From Microbacterium sp. AZCO (GTDB lineage Bacteria; Actinomycetota; Actinomycetes; Actinomycetales; Microbacteriaceae), in assembly GCF_039614715.1 (NCBI RefSeq), contig NZ_CP154857.1, forward strand, positions 1,426,001 through 1,490,000: 64,000 nucleotides of DNA. The letters run 5' to 3'. The translations under genes were made by a program, and so were the position numbers. The notes beneath the pieces were generated by a model, which saw nothing but the letters and a program-made list of their open reading frames with translations, was not told the DNA's origin and ran no database searches. Below, in pieces: positions 1 to 8,414 of the stretch (position 1 is the first letter of the stretch; the number at the start of each line of letters is the position of its first letter).

Positions 1-443
1 GGCGACAGCAGGATGACCCCCTCGACGCCGTGATCGCGGCCGTACTTCAGGGCGAGCTCGGTGCCGAACGACCACCCGACGAGCCAGGGACGCGGCAGGC
101 GACGCTCCGTCACGAAGTCCATCGCGGCGGCGAGGTCGAAAGCCTCGGCACGCCCACCGTCGAACGCGCCTTCGCTCGTGCCGCGCGGCGAGGCGGTGCC
201 GCGGGTGTTGAAGCGGAGCACCGCGAGGTCGGCGAGAGCGGGAAGGCGCGCGGCCGCCTTGCGCAGGATGTGCGAGTCCATGAACCCGCCCGCGGTGGGA
301 AGGGGATGCAGCGTCACGAGCGTCGCGGCGGGCTCGCGCTCGAGCGGCTGGGCGAGCTCGCCGACGAGTGTCAGACCGTCGAGCGTCTCGAGGGTGATGT
401 CCTCCCGGCGAGCGGGCAGCATGAGGGGTCCGCGGATCTCCAC
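1..443 (-). CDS. alpha/beta hydrolase, partial (C-terminus off the window)
   Basis: This is the N-terminal 147 or so residues of an alpha/beta-hydrolase fold protein of the YsgA/CocE-like 'alpha/beta superfamily' type; the 3' end lies beyond base 1. It shows the early strand-loop TLHPLPTAGG, a FNTRGTASPRG segment, and the nucleophile elbow GWSFGTE, in which Ser sits in the G-x-S-x-G position. The GTG start at 443 is chosen because a GGAGGA ribosome site lies about 10 nt upstream; an in-frame ATG at 422 is an alternative. The start follows the stop of the 93-residue gene by one base, so the two are probably translationally coupled. The substrate is unknown. Confidence 0.75.
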   Translation of the reverse strand, partial: MEIRGPLMLPARREDITLETLDGLTLVGELAQPLEREPAATLVTLHPLPTAGGFMDSHILRKAAARLPALADLAVLRFNTRGTASPRGTSEGAFDGGRAEAFDLAAAMDFVTERRLPRPWLVGWSFGTELALKYGRDHGVEGVILLS

Positions 444-444
444 G

Positions 445-726
445 TCAGCCGATCCTCCAGCAGTGCGAGTGCCAATGTCTGCGTGCAGCGAGATCGGCCT
501 GATCGCCGAGCACGCCGTCGGCGCGCCAGGTGACGACGTGGGCGACGCCGGGTTCGATGATCCGGCCGCACCCGGGACACGTGTACTCCTTGAGCGCCTG
601 CGCGGCGCTCACGGGCTGGACGGTCCACTCGACGCCCCGACGCGTCTCGCTGCGCTTCCATCCTGCCAGGAGGCGCTCGAGGCCGTCGTCCGCAGGCTCG
701 TTCCGCCGTCGGTTCGACCGCGGCAT
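445..726 (-). CDS. small conserved actinobacterial protein with Cys/His cluster
   Basis: A 93-residue protein that I recognise only as a conserved, uncharacterised actinobacterial type. The basic N-terminus (MPRSNRRRN) is followed by a CPGCG knuckle at residues 50-54 and a C-terminal HWHSHCW block at about 84-90. Together these look like a four-ligand zinc site (two Cys, then His/Cys). It starts four bases after the stop of the transglycosylase-like gene and ends one base before the hydrolase start, so the three form one operon. A zinc-binding or nucleic-acid-binding role is inference. Confidence 0.7.
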   Translation of the reverse strand: MPRSNRRRNEPADDGLERLLAGWKRSETRRGVEWTVQPVSAAQALKEYTCPGCGRIIEPGVAHVVTWRADGVLGDQADLAARRHWHSHCWRIG

Positions 727-730
727 CGGC

Positions 731-1486
731 TCAGTACCAGCCGGTGCTCTGCGAGTGGCCCCACGCGCCGCACGGCGTGCCGTAGCGTCCGCCGACGTAG
801 TTGAGGCCCCACGTGATCTGCGTCGCCGGGTTGGTCTCCCAGTCGGCTCCGACCGAGCCCATCTTGCTGCCGGGGAGCGCCTGGGGGATGCCGTAGGCGC
901 CGCTGCCCTTGTTGTAGGCGTTGACGCGCCAGCCGGACTCCTTGTTCCATAGCGCCACGAGGCACGCGAACTGGTCATCCCCCCAGCCGCGCGCGTGCAC
1001 CATGTCGTACGCAATGGCCTGTGCAGACCCGGGGTCGGGCGTGATGAAGGGCGGTGCCCACCCGGACGACGAGGACTTCACGGTGGGAGCGGCCGTCGGC
1101 GTCGGCTTGGGAGTCACGTAGACGGTGTAGCCGCCGCGGTCGAGCGCAGCGGGCTCGGCCTCGCCGTCGGAGGCGGCGAGCTCCAGGGTCTGCACGTCGC
1201 CGAGGCCTGTGGCATACAGCGTGACCGGCACAGCCTCCTCGGCCTTCGCCTCGGAGAGGGCGTTGCCCAGCGGACCGATGTACGCGGCCACGAAGCCCAG
1301 CGCAGCGACGGCCGCGAAGACCCCCACGACACCGCGGCGACGCGACCAGCGGGGCCGATCGGCGTGTGCACGCGGCGGCGCCGGACTGACGGACGAGGGC
1401 GCGACCGTGGCGGTCGCGCGTGAAGCCGCCTGCTGACGACGCATCCGCCGGGACGCCACGGGAATCATCTCGTTGCCGGAAGTCAC
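731..1486 (-). CDS. membrane-anchored lytic transglycosylase-like (SLT) protein
   Basis: A 251-residue protein with a basic cytoplasmic N-terminus, one membrane segment at about residues 50-72, a Pro/Thr/Ser-rich linker (PKPTPTAAPT), then a lysozyme-like transglycosylase domain at the C-terminus. The domain carries the usual LWNKESGW helix with the candidate catalytic Glu, followed by AYGIPQALPGSKM and a WGLNYVGGRYG end. Such proteins cleave peptidoglycan glycan strands outside the cell. The GTG start at 1486 lies nine bases after a -10-like TAGACT (1496-1501), so the leader is very short. An ATG six codons later is possible. Confidence 0.8.
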   Translation of the reverse strand: MTSGNEMIPVASRRMRRQQAASRATATVAPSSVSPAPPRAHADRPRWSRRRGVVGVFAAVAALGFVAAYIGPLGNALSEAKAEEAVPVTLYATGLGDVQTLELAASDGEAEPAALDRGGYTVYVTPKPTPTAAPTVKSSSSGWAPPFITPDPGSAQAIAYDMVHARGWGDDQFACLVALWNKESGWRVNAYNKGSGAYGIPQALPGSKMGSVGADWETNPATQITWGLNYVGGRYGTPCGAWGHSQSTGWY

Positions 1487-1553
1487 AGTTCCCCGAGTCT
1501 AGCGGCGACGTCCGAGGCGTGCCATCCGCGCGGCATCCCACCGTCGCTCCGCG

Positions 1554-2135
1554 TCATGCGACCGCGAGCATGACCTCGACGACGGCATCCAGGACCGCAT
1601 CCACCTGGGTTTCGCGGTAGCCGCCGCGCTGCATCCGGAAGGCGACAGCGCGCACCTGCTCGACCGTGACGGAGTCTCCCGTCTCGAGATAGCGCGAGAT
1701 CTTGTCGGCGACGAGATCCACCTCGTCGACGCGATACCCGTAGCGCAGGATGCTCACGCGATCGAAGCGCTGACCGCGCGGCCGCGTGATGCGATCGAGC
1801 ACGACCTGCGCGGTGTCCTTCGCGCGCGACACCCACTCGTTCGCGCCCTTCCGAGTGACGACCGACTGGCGCTCCCGCGCGGCGAAGGCGTCTTCGATGC
1901 GGCCGAGCGCCGCATCCACGGGAGCGATCGCGTACCCGTTCTTCACGAGCGGGAAGGCCACCTGCCGCACGTCGGTCGCGGTGAGGGACTCGCTCTCGGA
2001 GCCGTCGAAGGCGGCCTTCGCCCGCAGCAGGAACGCGTCGACGGCCTTCTTGTCGTACCCCTTCGTGCGGCGCGGCGCATCGGGGAAGGCCGCGGTTCGG
2101 GGCGCGCGGGAAGTCTCGGTGTCGGGGGTGGTCAT
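1554..2135 (-). CDS. DivIVA-repeat protein
   Basis: A 193-residue protein made of repeated DivI1A-type motifs. Four copies are visible: TKGYDKKAVDAFL near residue 24, VKNGYAIAPVDAAL, LRYGYRVDEVDLV, and MQRGGYRETQVDAVLD near the end. This repeat is the short conserved element that begins DivIVA/Wag31 coiled-coil proteins, but here there is no long coiled coil. The DivIVA repeat family is common in actinobacteria and has no firm function; a link to polar growth or division is inference. The ATG overlaps the cdsA stop by one base (TGATG), so it is the second gene of a cdsA operon. Confidence 0.75.
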   Translation of the reverse strand: MTTPDTETSRAPRTAAFPDAPRRTKGYDKKAVDAFLLRAKAAFDGSESESLTATDVRQVAFPLVKNGYAIAPVDAALGRIEDAFAARERQSVVTRKGANEWVSRAKDTAQVVLDRITRPRGQRFDRVSILRYGYRVDEVDLVADKISRYLETGDSVTVEQVRAVAFRMQRGGYRETQVDAVLDAVVEVMLAVA

Positions 2136-3172
2136 CACACAGCCAGGGGGTTGAGGAGGTAGTACAGGGCGAGGGCGGCGACGATCGACAGCAGGATCGA
2201 GTCGAGGCGGTCGAGGACGCCGCCGTGGCCGGGCAGCCACGAGCTCATGTCCTTGATGCCGAGGTCGCGTTTGATCATGGATTCGGCCAGGTCGCCGGCG
2301 GTCGCGGTGAGCAGGATCACGACGCCGATCACGAGGCCGGCCCACCACGGCAGGTGGAGCATGAAGATGCCCAGCAGCACGCCTGCCAGGAGGGCTGCCG
2401 CGGCAGCCCCGGCGAACCCTTCCCAGGTCTTCTTGGGGCTGATGCGCGGAGCCATCGGGTGCTTGCCGAAGGCGAGGCCGGTCGCGTAGGCCCCGGTGTC
2501 GCTGGCGACGGCGATGATGATGAACGCGAGGATCCACCACTCGCCGCCCTCCTGGCGCAGGAGAACGGCGCACAGGCTCGCCATGAAGGCGACGTAGATC
2601 TGGGCGAAGCCGGCGACGAGGACGTCGGAGAGGACGGCGCCGTAGACGCGGCCGTCGTGCGCCGTCATCTGCGCGATGAGTCGCCACACGATGACGACCG
2701 CGACCGCGACGAACGTCGAGACCCAATGCAGCCACGGGTCGACGAAGTAGCCGGCGAGCACGAGGAGGAGGCCCGCCCCGATCTGCGGAAAGAGGTCGAC
2801 CTTGCGCCCGGTGCCCGTGAGCGCGCGACCGAACTCGATGAAGCCGAGCACCATGGCCGCGATCGCGAACAGCAGGAACAGCCACTTGACGAACACGAGC
2901 GACAGGATGAGGACCGCGCCCAGGGCCAGTCCGATGAGGATCGCGACGATCAGGTCGCGGCCCGTGCGCTGCTTGATGCGCTCGTTGGCCTGGTCGAACT
3001 CGGCGCGCGCCTGGGCGACCTGGTTCTCGATACCGTTGCGGGCGGCCCGCACGTGGGCTTCGAACGCCGCACCCTGGTCGTGCTGCTCATCACGGCGCCC
3101 GCGAGCCGCGTCGCGTCTGCGCTGCGGGGCCGTCGACGACGGATCGGGCCCGTCACCGGTGGCGTCGGACAT
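2135..3172 (-). CDS. cdsA: phosphatidate cytidylyltransferase
   Basis: CdsA makes CDP-diacylglycerol from phosphatidate and CTP, the precursor of anionic and inositol phospholipids, in the membrane. The 345-residue protein has a charged N-terminal stretch with coiled-coil character (about residues 1-80), then multiple membrane segments, and the family signature near residues 294-324, including ESMIKRDLGIKD and PGHGGVLDRLDS. It starts eight bases after the frr stop, matching the common order pyrH-frr-cdsA. The N-terminal 80 residues are longer than in proteobacterial CdsA, as is usual in actinobacteria. Confidence 0.95.
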   Translation of the reverse strand: MSDATGDGPDPSSTAPQRRRDAARGRRDEQHDQGAAFEAHVRAARNGIENQVAQARAEFDQANERIKQRTGRDLIVAILIGLALGAVLILSLVFVKWLFLLFAIAAMVLGFIEFGRALTGTGRKVDLFPQIGAGLLLVLAGYFVDPWLHWVSTFVAVAVVIVWRLIAQMTAHDGRVYGAVLSDVLVAGFAQIYVAFMASLCAVLLRQEGGEWWILAFIIIAVASDTGAYATGLAFGKHPMAPRISPKKTWEGFAGAAAAALLAGVLLGIFMLHLPWWAGLVIGVVILLTATAGDLAESMIKRDLGIKDMSSWLPGHGGVLDRLDSILLSIVAALALYYLLNPLAV

Positions 3173-3180
3173 AGGAGCCT

Positions 3181-3735
3181 TCAGACCTCGAGGAGTTCGG
3201 CCTCTTTGCGCTTGAGCGCCTCGTCGATGGCGTCGACGTGCGAACGCGTGAGCGCATCGAGTTCCTTCTCAGCACGGACCAGTTCGTCCTCGCCGAACTC
3301 GCTCTTGAGCTCATCGAGGTCGTCCTTGGACTTGCGACGGATGCCGCGCACGTGCACCTTCGCGTCCTCGCCCTTCGTGCGGACGAGCTTGACGAACTCC
3401 CGGCGGCGCTCCTCCGTGAGCTCGGGCAGCGTCACGCGGACGATGTTGCCGTCGTTCGTGGGGTTCGCGCCGAGGTTCGGCTGATCGCGGATCGCCTGCT
3501 CGATCGCCTTGAGCGCCGACTTGTCGTACGGCGTCACGACGATCGTGCGGGCCTCGGGGTTGTTGAGCGAGGCGAGCTGCGCGAGCGGGGTCGGCGTGCC
3601 GTAGTAGTCGACCAGGATCTTCTGGAAGAGCTGCGGATTCGCCCGACCCGTCCGGACGGTGGCGAAGTCCTCCTTCGCAGCCTCCACGGCGCGGTCCATG
3701 CGCACTGCGGCATCGGACAGAACGTCGGCGATCAC
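3181..3735 (-). CDS. frr: ribosome recycling factor
   Basis: RRF, with EF-G, splits the post-termination ribosome. The 184-residue length and the sequence match the family throughout: [11 protein letters not shown] near residue 27, a [14 protein letters not shown] core, and the C-terminal helix ending [10 protein letters not shown]. It reads from GTG at 3735 with a GAGGGGAG ribosome site just upstream. It precedes cdsA by eight bases and follows pyrH. A -10-like TAGACT about 30 bases upstream suggests it also has its own promoter. Confidence 0.97.
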   Translation of the reverse strand: MIADVLSDAAVRMDRAVEAAKEDFATVRTGRANPQLFQKILVDYYGTPTPLAQLASLNNPEARTIVVTPYDKSALKAIEQAIRDQPNLGANPTNDGNIVRVTLPELTEERRREFVKLVRTKGEDAKVHVRGIRRKSKDDLDELKSEFGEDELVRAEKELDALTRSHVDAIDEALKRKEAELLEV

Positions 3736-3765
3736 TGTGACTCCCCTCGTGGGCTCAAGAGCACC

Positions 3766-3771
3766 AGTCTA
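3766..3771 (-). promoter_or_regulatory. candidate -10 element of frr
   Basis: On the minus strand the hexamer reads TAGACT. It is placed so that transcription would start about 24 bases before the frr GTG. No clear -35 was seen. Confidence 0.4.
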
Positions 3772-3786
3772 GTCGGCAGGTCTCGG

Positions 3787-4506
3787 TCAGACCGTGACGA
3801 GCGTGCCGATGGCTTCGCCGAGAAGCGCCTTCGTCACGTTGCCCGCGGGCTCCATGCCGAACACGCGCATGTCGATGCCGTTGTCCATGCAGAGGCTGAA
3901 GGCCGTCGAGTCGACGACCTTGAGGCCGCGCAGGAGCGCGTCGGAGTACGTCAGCTCGTCGATGCGGGTGGCCGAGGCATCCAGTCTCGGATCCGCCGTG
4001 TAGACGCCGTCGACGCCGTTCTTCGCGACGAGGATCTCGTCGCACTTCGTCTCGAGCGCGCGCTGAGCCGCGACGGTGTCGGTCGAGAAGTACGGCAGGC
4101 CCGCACCGGCGCCGAAGATGACGACGCGACCCTTCTCCATGTGCCGCTCGGCGCGGCGCGGGATGTACGGCTCGGCGACCTGGGTCATCGAGATGGCCGA
4201 CTGCACGCGGGTCGCGGCGCCCGCCTGCTCCAGGAAGTCCTGGAGGGCGAGGGCGTTCATGACCGTGCCCAGCATGCCCATGTAATCGGCGCGGCCGCGG
4301 TCCATGCCGCGCTGACTGAGTTCGGCGCCCCGGAAGAAGTTGCCTCCCCCGACGACGACGGCGATCTCGACGCGGTCGACCGCGGCGGCGATCTCGCGCG
4401 CCATCTGGGCGATGACGTCGGGGTTCACCCCGAGCTGGCCGGCGCCGAACGCCTCACCGGAGAGCTTCAGGAGGACGCGGCGGCGTCCGGTCGCTTCATC
4501 GATCAC
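3787..4506 (-). CDS. pyrH: UMP kinase
   Basis: PyrH phosphorylates UMP to UDP with ATP, in the cytoplasm, as a hexamer. The 239-residue protein starts [13 protein letters not shown], has the glycine-rich GGGNFFRG loop near residue 55, [20 protein letters not shown], and the late [11 protein letters not shown] and [12 protein letters not shown] segments typical of the amino-acid kinase fold. The GTG at 4506 is chosen because AGAGGA lies eight bases upstream and the family N-terminus begins there; the frame stays open to 4602 without homology. It lies downstream of a strong terminator after tsf, so it is probably transcribed separately. Confidence 0.95.
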   Translation of the reverse strand: MIDEATGRRRVLLKLSGEAFGAGQLGVNPDVIAQMAREIAAAVDRVEIAVVVGGGNFFRGAELSQRGMDRGRADYMGMLGTVMNALALQDFLEQAGAATRVQSAISMTQVAEPYIPRRAERHMEKGRVVIFGAGAGLPYFSTDTVAAQRALETKCDEILVAKNGVDGVYTADPRLDASATRIDELTYSDALLRGLKVVDSTAFSLCMDNGIDMRVFGMEPAGNVTKALLGEAIGTLVTV

Positions 4507-4591
4507 GTGGGGATCCTCTCGTCGCGAATGCAGACTATCGAAAGCCGCGGAACGCCACCCGACCGGCGGGCGTCGATCCGGGGTCATGGAA

Positions 4592-4623
4592 AAGGCCCGC
4601 ATCGATGATTCGATGCGGGCCTT
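4592..4623 (-). terminator. intrinsic terminator of rpsB-tsf
   Basis: A perfect 13-bp stem (AAGGCCCGCATCG with CGATGCGGGCCTT) closes a 6-nt loop. On the minus strand it is followed by TTTTCC. It starts 11 bases after the tsf stop and separates tsf from pyrH. Confidence 0.9.
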
Positions 4624-4633
4624 CCCGGTGAAA

Positions 4634-5461
4634 CTACGCGCCGACCTTGTAGCGGGCGAAGTCGGTGAGCGTCAGACCGGCGTCCTTCGCGACCTGGGCG
4701 ACGGACTGCTTGTTGTCCTTCGCGTAGTCCTGGTCGAGCAGGGCGACCTGCTTGAAGAACGCGTTCACGCGGCCTTCGACGATCTTCGGCAGGGCAGCCT
4801 CCGGCTTGCCCTCGTTGCGGGAGATCTCGGTGACGATCTCGCGCTCCTTCTCGACCTCGGCCTCGGGCACGTCGTCGCGCGACAGGTACGAGGGGTTGGC
4901 GAACGAGATGTGCTGCGCGAGGCTGCGGGCCGTCTCGGCGTCGTCGCCCGTGTAGGCGAGGACGACGCCCACCTGCGGCGGGAGGTCCTTGTTGGTGCGG
5001 TGCAGGTAGATCTCGAACTTGTCGCCCGAGAGCGTGCGCACGCGACGCAGCTCGACCTTCTCGCCGATGATCGCGGCCTCGTCCGAGATGAGCTCGGCGA
5101 CGGTCTGCGACCCGGCGGGCGCGGCGAGCGCGGCCTCGACCGAGTCGGCCGAGACGGCCGCAGCGGCGTCGAGCACCTTGTCGGCGAGGGCGATGAAGCG
5201 CTCGTTCTTGGCGACGAAGTCGGTCTCGGTGTTGAGCTCGAGGATCGTTACCTGACCGTCGTGCTCCTTGGCCGCGACGAGGCCTTCGCTCGTCGAGCGG
5301 TCGGCGCGCTTGGCGTTGCCCTTCGCGCCCTTGAGGCGGAGGATCTCGACGGCCTTCTCGAGGTCGCCGTCGGCCTCCTCGAGGGCCTTCTTGGTGTCGA
5401 CCATGCCGGTGCCGAGCTGCTCGCGCAGCGTCTTGATGTCGGCGATCGTGAAGTTTGCCAT
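4634..5461 (-). CDS. tsf: elongation factor Ts
   Basis: EF-Ts is the nucleotide exchange factor of EF-Tu. The 275-residue protein begins with the UBA-like domain ([20 protein letters not shown]) and then the [10 protein letters not shown] motif near residues 79-88, which contacts EF-Tu. The [10 protein letters not shown] segment and KVGA end are usual for actinobacterial EF-Ts. An AAGGAG site lies upstream of the ATG. It follows rpsB after a 143-base spacer that can fold (see the stem-loop at 5499-5561), and it ends at a strong terminator, so rpsB-tsf is one unit. Confidence 0.97.
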   Translation of the reverse strand: MANFTIADIKTLREQLGTGMVDTKKALEEADGDLEKAVEILRLKGAKGNAKRADRSTSEGLVAAKEHDGQVTILELNTETDFVAKNERFIALADKVLDAAAAVSADSVEAALAAPAGSQTVAELISDEAAIIGEKVELRRVRTLSGDKFEIYLHRTNKDLPPQVGVVLAYTGDDAETARSLAQHISFANPSYLSRDDVPEAEVEKEREIVTEISRNEGKPEAALPKIVEGRVNAFFKQVALLDQDYAKDNKQSVAQVAKDAGLTLTDFARYKVGA

Positions 5462-5498
5462 GGGTGGCGGCTCCTTGTTGTCGAATTCTCGTGGATGC

Positions 5499-5561
5499 CT
5501 CGGCGGGACCGCCTGCGAAAGCCAGGGGTTCCTGGACTTGTCGAAGGACGGCCCCGCCGAG
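5499..5561 (-). other. stem-loop in the rpsB-tsf spacer
   Basis: CTCGGCGGGACC (5499-5510) pairs with GGCCCCGCCGAG (5550-5561), 12 pairs with one mismatch, around a 39-base loop that contains a short repeat element. No T-run follows. In other bacteria the rpsB-tsf spacer carries a partial terminator that lowers tsf expression; the same role here is inference. Confidence 0.45.
5527..5549. repeat. short dispersed repeat, copy 2 (CTGGACTTGTCGAAGG core)
   Basis: An imperfect palindrome with core CTGGACTTGTCGAAGG, related to the cores at 5695-5719 and 63314-63333 (consensus about CTGAGCYTGTCGAAG). It lies in the loop of the rpsB-tsf stem-loop. Confidence 0.5.
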
Positions 5562-5604
5562 ACGGAATCCTGCAGGGCGAACCTGCGTGCCGGTGAAGTG
5601 GGGG

Positions 5605-6525
5605 TTACGCCTCGGTCTCGGCGGCGACAGCCGCCTCCTGCGCCTCGGCGCCCTCGGCGTCGTCGGCCGACTCGGCCGCGACCTCGGCGACGTCGGTCGC
5701 CTCGACGGGCTCAGCGACCTCGGCCGTCTCGGCGACGGCAGCAGCCTCGTCCGCCGCGGGGGCGGCGGTCTCGAGGAGCTCGCGCTCCCACTCGGCGAGG
5801 GGCTCGGCGGCCTCGTCGGCCTCGTCGGCCGGCTGGTGACGCTGGATGAGGCCCTCGGCCGCGGCGTCGGCGATGATGCGCGTGAGCAGGCTCACCGAGC
5901 GGATCGCGTCGTCGTTGCCGGGGATCGGGTACTGGAACTCGTCGGGGTCGGCATTCGTGTCGAGGATGCCGATGACCGGGATGCCGAGCTTCTTGGCCTC
6001 GTCGATGGCGAGGTGCTCGCGCTTGGCGTCGATGACCCAGATCGCCGAGGGCGTCTTCTGGAGGTTGCGGATGCCGCCCAGCGACTTGTGCAGCTTGTCG
6101 AGCTCGCGCTTCTTGAGGAGGAGCTCCTTCTTCGTGAAGCCGCTCGCCGCCGGGTCGTCGAAGTTGAGCTCCTCGAGCTCCTTCATGCGCGCGAGGCGCT
6201 TGGACACCGTCGAGAAGTTGGTGAGGAGGCCACCGAGCCAGCGCTGGTTGACGTAGGGCTGACCGACGCGCGTCGCCTGCTCGGCGAGGACTTCCTGCGC
6301 CTGCTTCTTCGTGCCGACGAAGAGGATCGTGCCGCCGTGGGCGACGGTCTCCTTGACGAACTCGTACGCCTTGTCGATGTACGTCAGCGACTGCTGGAGG
6401 TCGATGATGTGGATGCCCGAGCGCTCGGTGAGGATGAAGCGCTTGACTTTCGGGTTCCACCGGCGGGTCTGGTGCCCGAAGTGCACGCCGCTGTCGAGCA
6501 GCTGGCGGATCGTGACGACGGCCAT
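5605..6525 (-). CDS. rpsB: 30S ribosomal protein S2 with acidic C-terminal extension
   Basis: Residues 1 to about 235 are a normal S2: [22 protein letters not shown] at the start, [22 protein letters not shown], and [20 protein letters not shown]. The protein then continues for about 60 residues of Ala/Glu/Val-rich acidic sequence, giving 306 residues in total against about 250-260 in many bacteria. Part of this tail (VAEPVEAT) is encoded by a palindromic repeat. The ATG at 6525 has an AGGAGA site. The open frame continues upstream but has no S2 homology there. The leader is long (about 215 bases). Confidence 0.96.
   Translation of the reverse strand: MAVVTIRQLLDSGVHFGHQTRRWNPKVKRFILTERSGIHIIDLQQSLTYIDKAYEFVKETVAHGGTILFVGTKKQAQEVLAEQATRVGQPYVNQRWLGGLLTNFSTVSKRLARMKELEELNFDDPAASGFTKKELLLKKRELDKLHKSLGGIRNLQKTPSAIWVIDAKREHLAIDEAKKLGIPVIGILDTNADPDEFQYPIPGNDDAIRSVSLLTRIIADAAAEGLIQRHQPADEADEAAEPLAEWERELLETAAPAADEAAAVAETAEVAEPVEATDVAEVAAESADDAEGAEAQEAAVAAETEA
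5695..5719. repeat. short dispersed repeat, copy 1, inside rpsB
   Basis: Inverted repeat GGTCGC-N13-GCGACC. On the minus strand its centre reads CTGAGCCCGTCGAGG. It encodes part of the acidic tail of S2, so the element has been absorbed in frame. Confidence 0.55.
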
Positions 6526-6722
6526 AGCCGTTCTCCTGTTCTGGCGCTCGCGCGCCTTGCGGTTGTTCGCGCCGGACCGGACGGTCTGGCGAGCCTGGTG
6601 CCCGGCACACGCCCGCTCGCAGCGCAGTTCGCTCTGGAGACCGTTGGGAGTGGATGCCGCGCGACGCGCCTCCGGTCGGCTGAAGCCTGTCGGAAGGATG
6701 TCGCGCTCTGGGCACGCGGAGT

Positions 6723-6754
6723 CACCCCGACGAGCGGGGTGCTCCACCAGTGTA
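6723..6754 (-). promoter_or_regulatory. rpsB promoter and start-proximal hairpin
   Basis: On the minus strand TGATACACT is an extended -10 (hexamer TACACT at 6754-6749). The predicted start near 6742 falls at a hairpin with a 7-bp stem (CACCCCG/CGGGGTG, 6723-6741). About 215 bases of leader follow before the S2 start. Leader-mediated autoregulation by S2 is known in other bacteria; here it is only a possibility. Confidence 0.5.
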
Positions 6755-6843
6755 TCAGCCGCGCCGCGTCCTCCCCAGCGGACCGGGCGCCCCTCTCCCC
6801 CACCGATCCTGCCGGGCGGCCGCTCCCCGACCCCGGCGACGAG

Positions 6844-6849
6844 CAGGGT
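6844..6849 (+). promoter_or_regulatory. candidate -10 of the M23-like gene (leaderless)
   Basis: CAGGGT is followed by six bases and then the ATG at 6856. The spacing equals that of several TANNNT-N6-start sites in this window. Confidence 0.35.
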
Positions 6850-6855
6850 GAGTGT

Positions 6856-7365
6856 ATGCCGCACTCCACCTCCTCACGCCGCCTGCTGCGGGCGGGACTC
6901 GTCGTCGCGCTTCTGCTCGTGGTGAGCGCCGCACCCTCCCCGGGTGCCGCGTCCGCCGCGCGATGGAGCTGGCCGGTCTCACCGTTCCGGCTCGCCGCGC
7001 CCTACGTGCAGCCCGCGAACGCGTACGCGGCGGGGCATCGCGGTATCGACCTGGAGCCCCTCGGCGACCTCGACGTCCGCGCGCCCGCTGCGGGGGTCGT
7101 CGCGTTCGTCGGCGACGTCGCCGGCCGCCCGATCGTGACGATCGATCACGGCGGCGGGCTCGTCTCCACGCTGGAGCCGGTGACGTCGACGCTGACGCCG
7201 GGGACGAGGGTCGATCGTGAGGACGTCGTGGGCGAGCTGTCCGTCGGAGGACACGCCGAGCCCGGCACGCTGCATTTCGGGGTGCGGCTAGACGGCGAAT
7301 ACATCAATCCCCTGCTGCTGCTCGGGGGCGTCCCCCGGGCGGTGCTGCTGCCGTGCTGCGACTGA
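6856..7365 (+). CDS. secreted M23 (LytM-like) peptidase domain protein, possibly inactive
   Basis: A 169-residue protein with a Sec signal peptide (basic RRLLRAG, hydrophobic core, cleavage near AASA at about residues 33-36) and one LytM/M23 domain. The first zinc motif HxxxD is present as HRGIDL near residue 60. The second motif, normally HxH, reads TLHFG near residue 140, so the first, catalytic His is replaced by Thr. It may therefore be a degenerate LytM factor that regulates other peptidoglycan hydrolases instead of cutting. It is divergent from rpsB and convergent with xerC, 11 bases away. Transcription is probably leaderless. Confidence 0.8.
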   Translation: MPHSTSSRRLLRAGLVVALLLVVSAAPSPGAASAARWSWPVSPFRLAAPYVQPANAYAAGHRGIDLEPLGDLDVRAPAAGVVAFVGDVAGRPIVTIDHGGGLVSTLEPVTSTLTPGTRVDREDVVGELSVGGHAEPGTLHFGVRLDGEYINPLLLLGGVPRAVLLPCCD

Positions 7366-7376
7366 GGTCCCCGGTC

Positions 7377-8324
7377 TCACGCCCGGGGGTGCGCCAGCCG
7401 GTACGTCGCGGCGAGGCGCTCGCTCGACACGTGTGTGTAGATCTGCGTCGTGCCGAGGCTCGCGTGGCCGAGGAGTTCCTGCACCGTCCGCAGGTCGGCG
7501 CCCCCGTCGAGGAGGTGCGTTGCCGCGGAGTGGCGGAGCGCGTGCGGGCCGACGTCTCCGCCGACGACAGGACCGAGAGTCCGCGCGACGACGTCGTAGA
7601 CGGCGCGGGCGCCGACGCGACGGCCCCGCGCGCCGAGGAAGAGCGCGCGGGTGGGCGGGGCGCCGACTCCGGAGGCGGCACCGGCCGCTGAGCCGCCGGA
7701 GGTCGTGTCGGCACGAGCGAGCAGCGCAGGGCGGGCGCGCACGAGGTAGGAGTCGAGCGCGATCGCCGCCGGCCGGCCGTAGGGCACGACCCGCTCCTTC
7801 GACCCCTTGCCCAGCACGCGGGCGGTCTGCCGGTCGCGGTCGAGGTCGTCGAGGTCGAGCCCGCACAGCTCGGACACGCGGATTCCCGCCCCGTACAGCA
7901 GCTCGAGCACCGCGTGGTCGCGGAGGGCGACGGGGTCGCCCGCCGCGGCGGCGCGACCGAGCTCGTCGAGGAGAGTCGCGACGGCGGGAGCCGTCGCGAC
8001 GGCGGGGAGGCTGCGCCCGCGCTTCGGTGCGACGAGTCGCAGGCTCGGATCAGACGCGATGATCCCCGCTTCGGTCAACCAGGCGAAGAAGCCGCGGGCG
8101 GCCGCGGTCCGTCGGGCGATCGTCGACCGCGCGTCGCCGCGCTTCGTCGCGTTCCAGAGCCACTCGCGGAGGTGCTCGAGATCCACGTCCTCGACGGGGA
8201 CGTCGCCCATGCTCGCGGCCAGGTCGGCGAGGTCGGATCGATACGCCCGCGCGGTCGCCGGGGAGAGCCGCCGGACGTCGCGCAGCTGGGCCGTGTACGA
8301 CTCCGCCGCCTCGTCGATCCGCAT
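7377..8324 (-). CDS. xerC: tyrosine recombinase XerC-like
   Basis: Site-specific recombinase that, with XerD, resolves chromosome dimers at dif. The 315-residue protein has the SAM-like core-binding domain (1-90) and a catalytic domain with R149, K173 or K176 (GKGSKER), H261 and R264 (HALRH), H287 (LLGHASLGTTQ) and nucleophile Y296. A Gly/Ala/Ser-rich stretch at about 206-224 is inserted between the Lys and the His-x-x-Arg motifs, making it slightly longer than the usual 300 residues. It lies downstream of dprA, as is common in actinobacteria; the gap of 90 bases shows no clear promoter. Confidence 0.9.
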   Translation of the reverse strand: MRIDEAAESYTAQLRDVRRLSPATARAYRSDLADLAASMGDVPVEDVDLEHLREWLWNATKRGDARSTIARRTAAARGFFAWLTEAGIIASDPSLRLVAPKRGRSLPAVATAPAVATLLDELGRAAAAGDPVALRDHAVLELLYGAGIRVSELCGLDLDDLDRDRQTARVLGKGSKERVVPYGRPAAIALDSYLVRARPALLARADTTSGGSAAGAASGVGAPPTRALFLGARGRRVGARAVYDVVARTLGPVVGGDVGPHALRHSAATHLLDGGADLRTVQELLGHASLGTTQIYTHVSSERLAATYRLAHPRA

Positions 8325-8414
8325 GCAGCCAGCATCCCGCGTTCCGGTCGTGAGGCATCGCCCGACTCTCCGCGGCCCCTGATCCTGGAGGCTCAGCCGG
8401 GGCGGTCGGCCCCG

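Larger units (their letters stand above)
6526..6855. other. 330-base divergent spacer between rpsB and the M23-like gene
   Basis: It holds the long rpsB leader, the rpsB -10 and adjoining hairpin (6723-6754), and a -10-like element for the M23-like gene (6844-6849). I see no gene, tRNA or known riboswitch in it. Confidence 0.6.

Noticed and set aside
5455..7365. A 636-codon plus-strand frame over rpsB
   Set aside because: Only its last 169 codons, the M23-like protein, are real; the rest is antisense to rpsB.
7433..8062. Arg-rich 209-codon plus-strand frame over xerC
   Set aside because: An extreme Arg content and antisense location mark it as a shadow.
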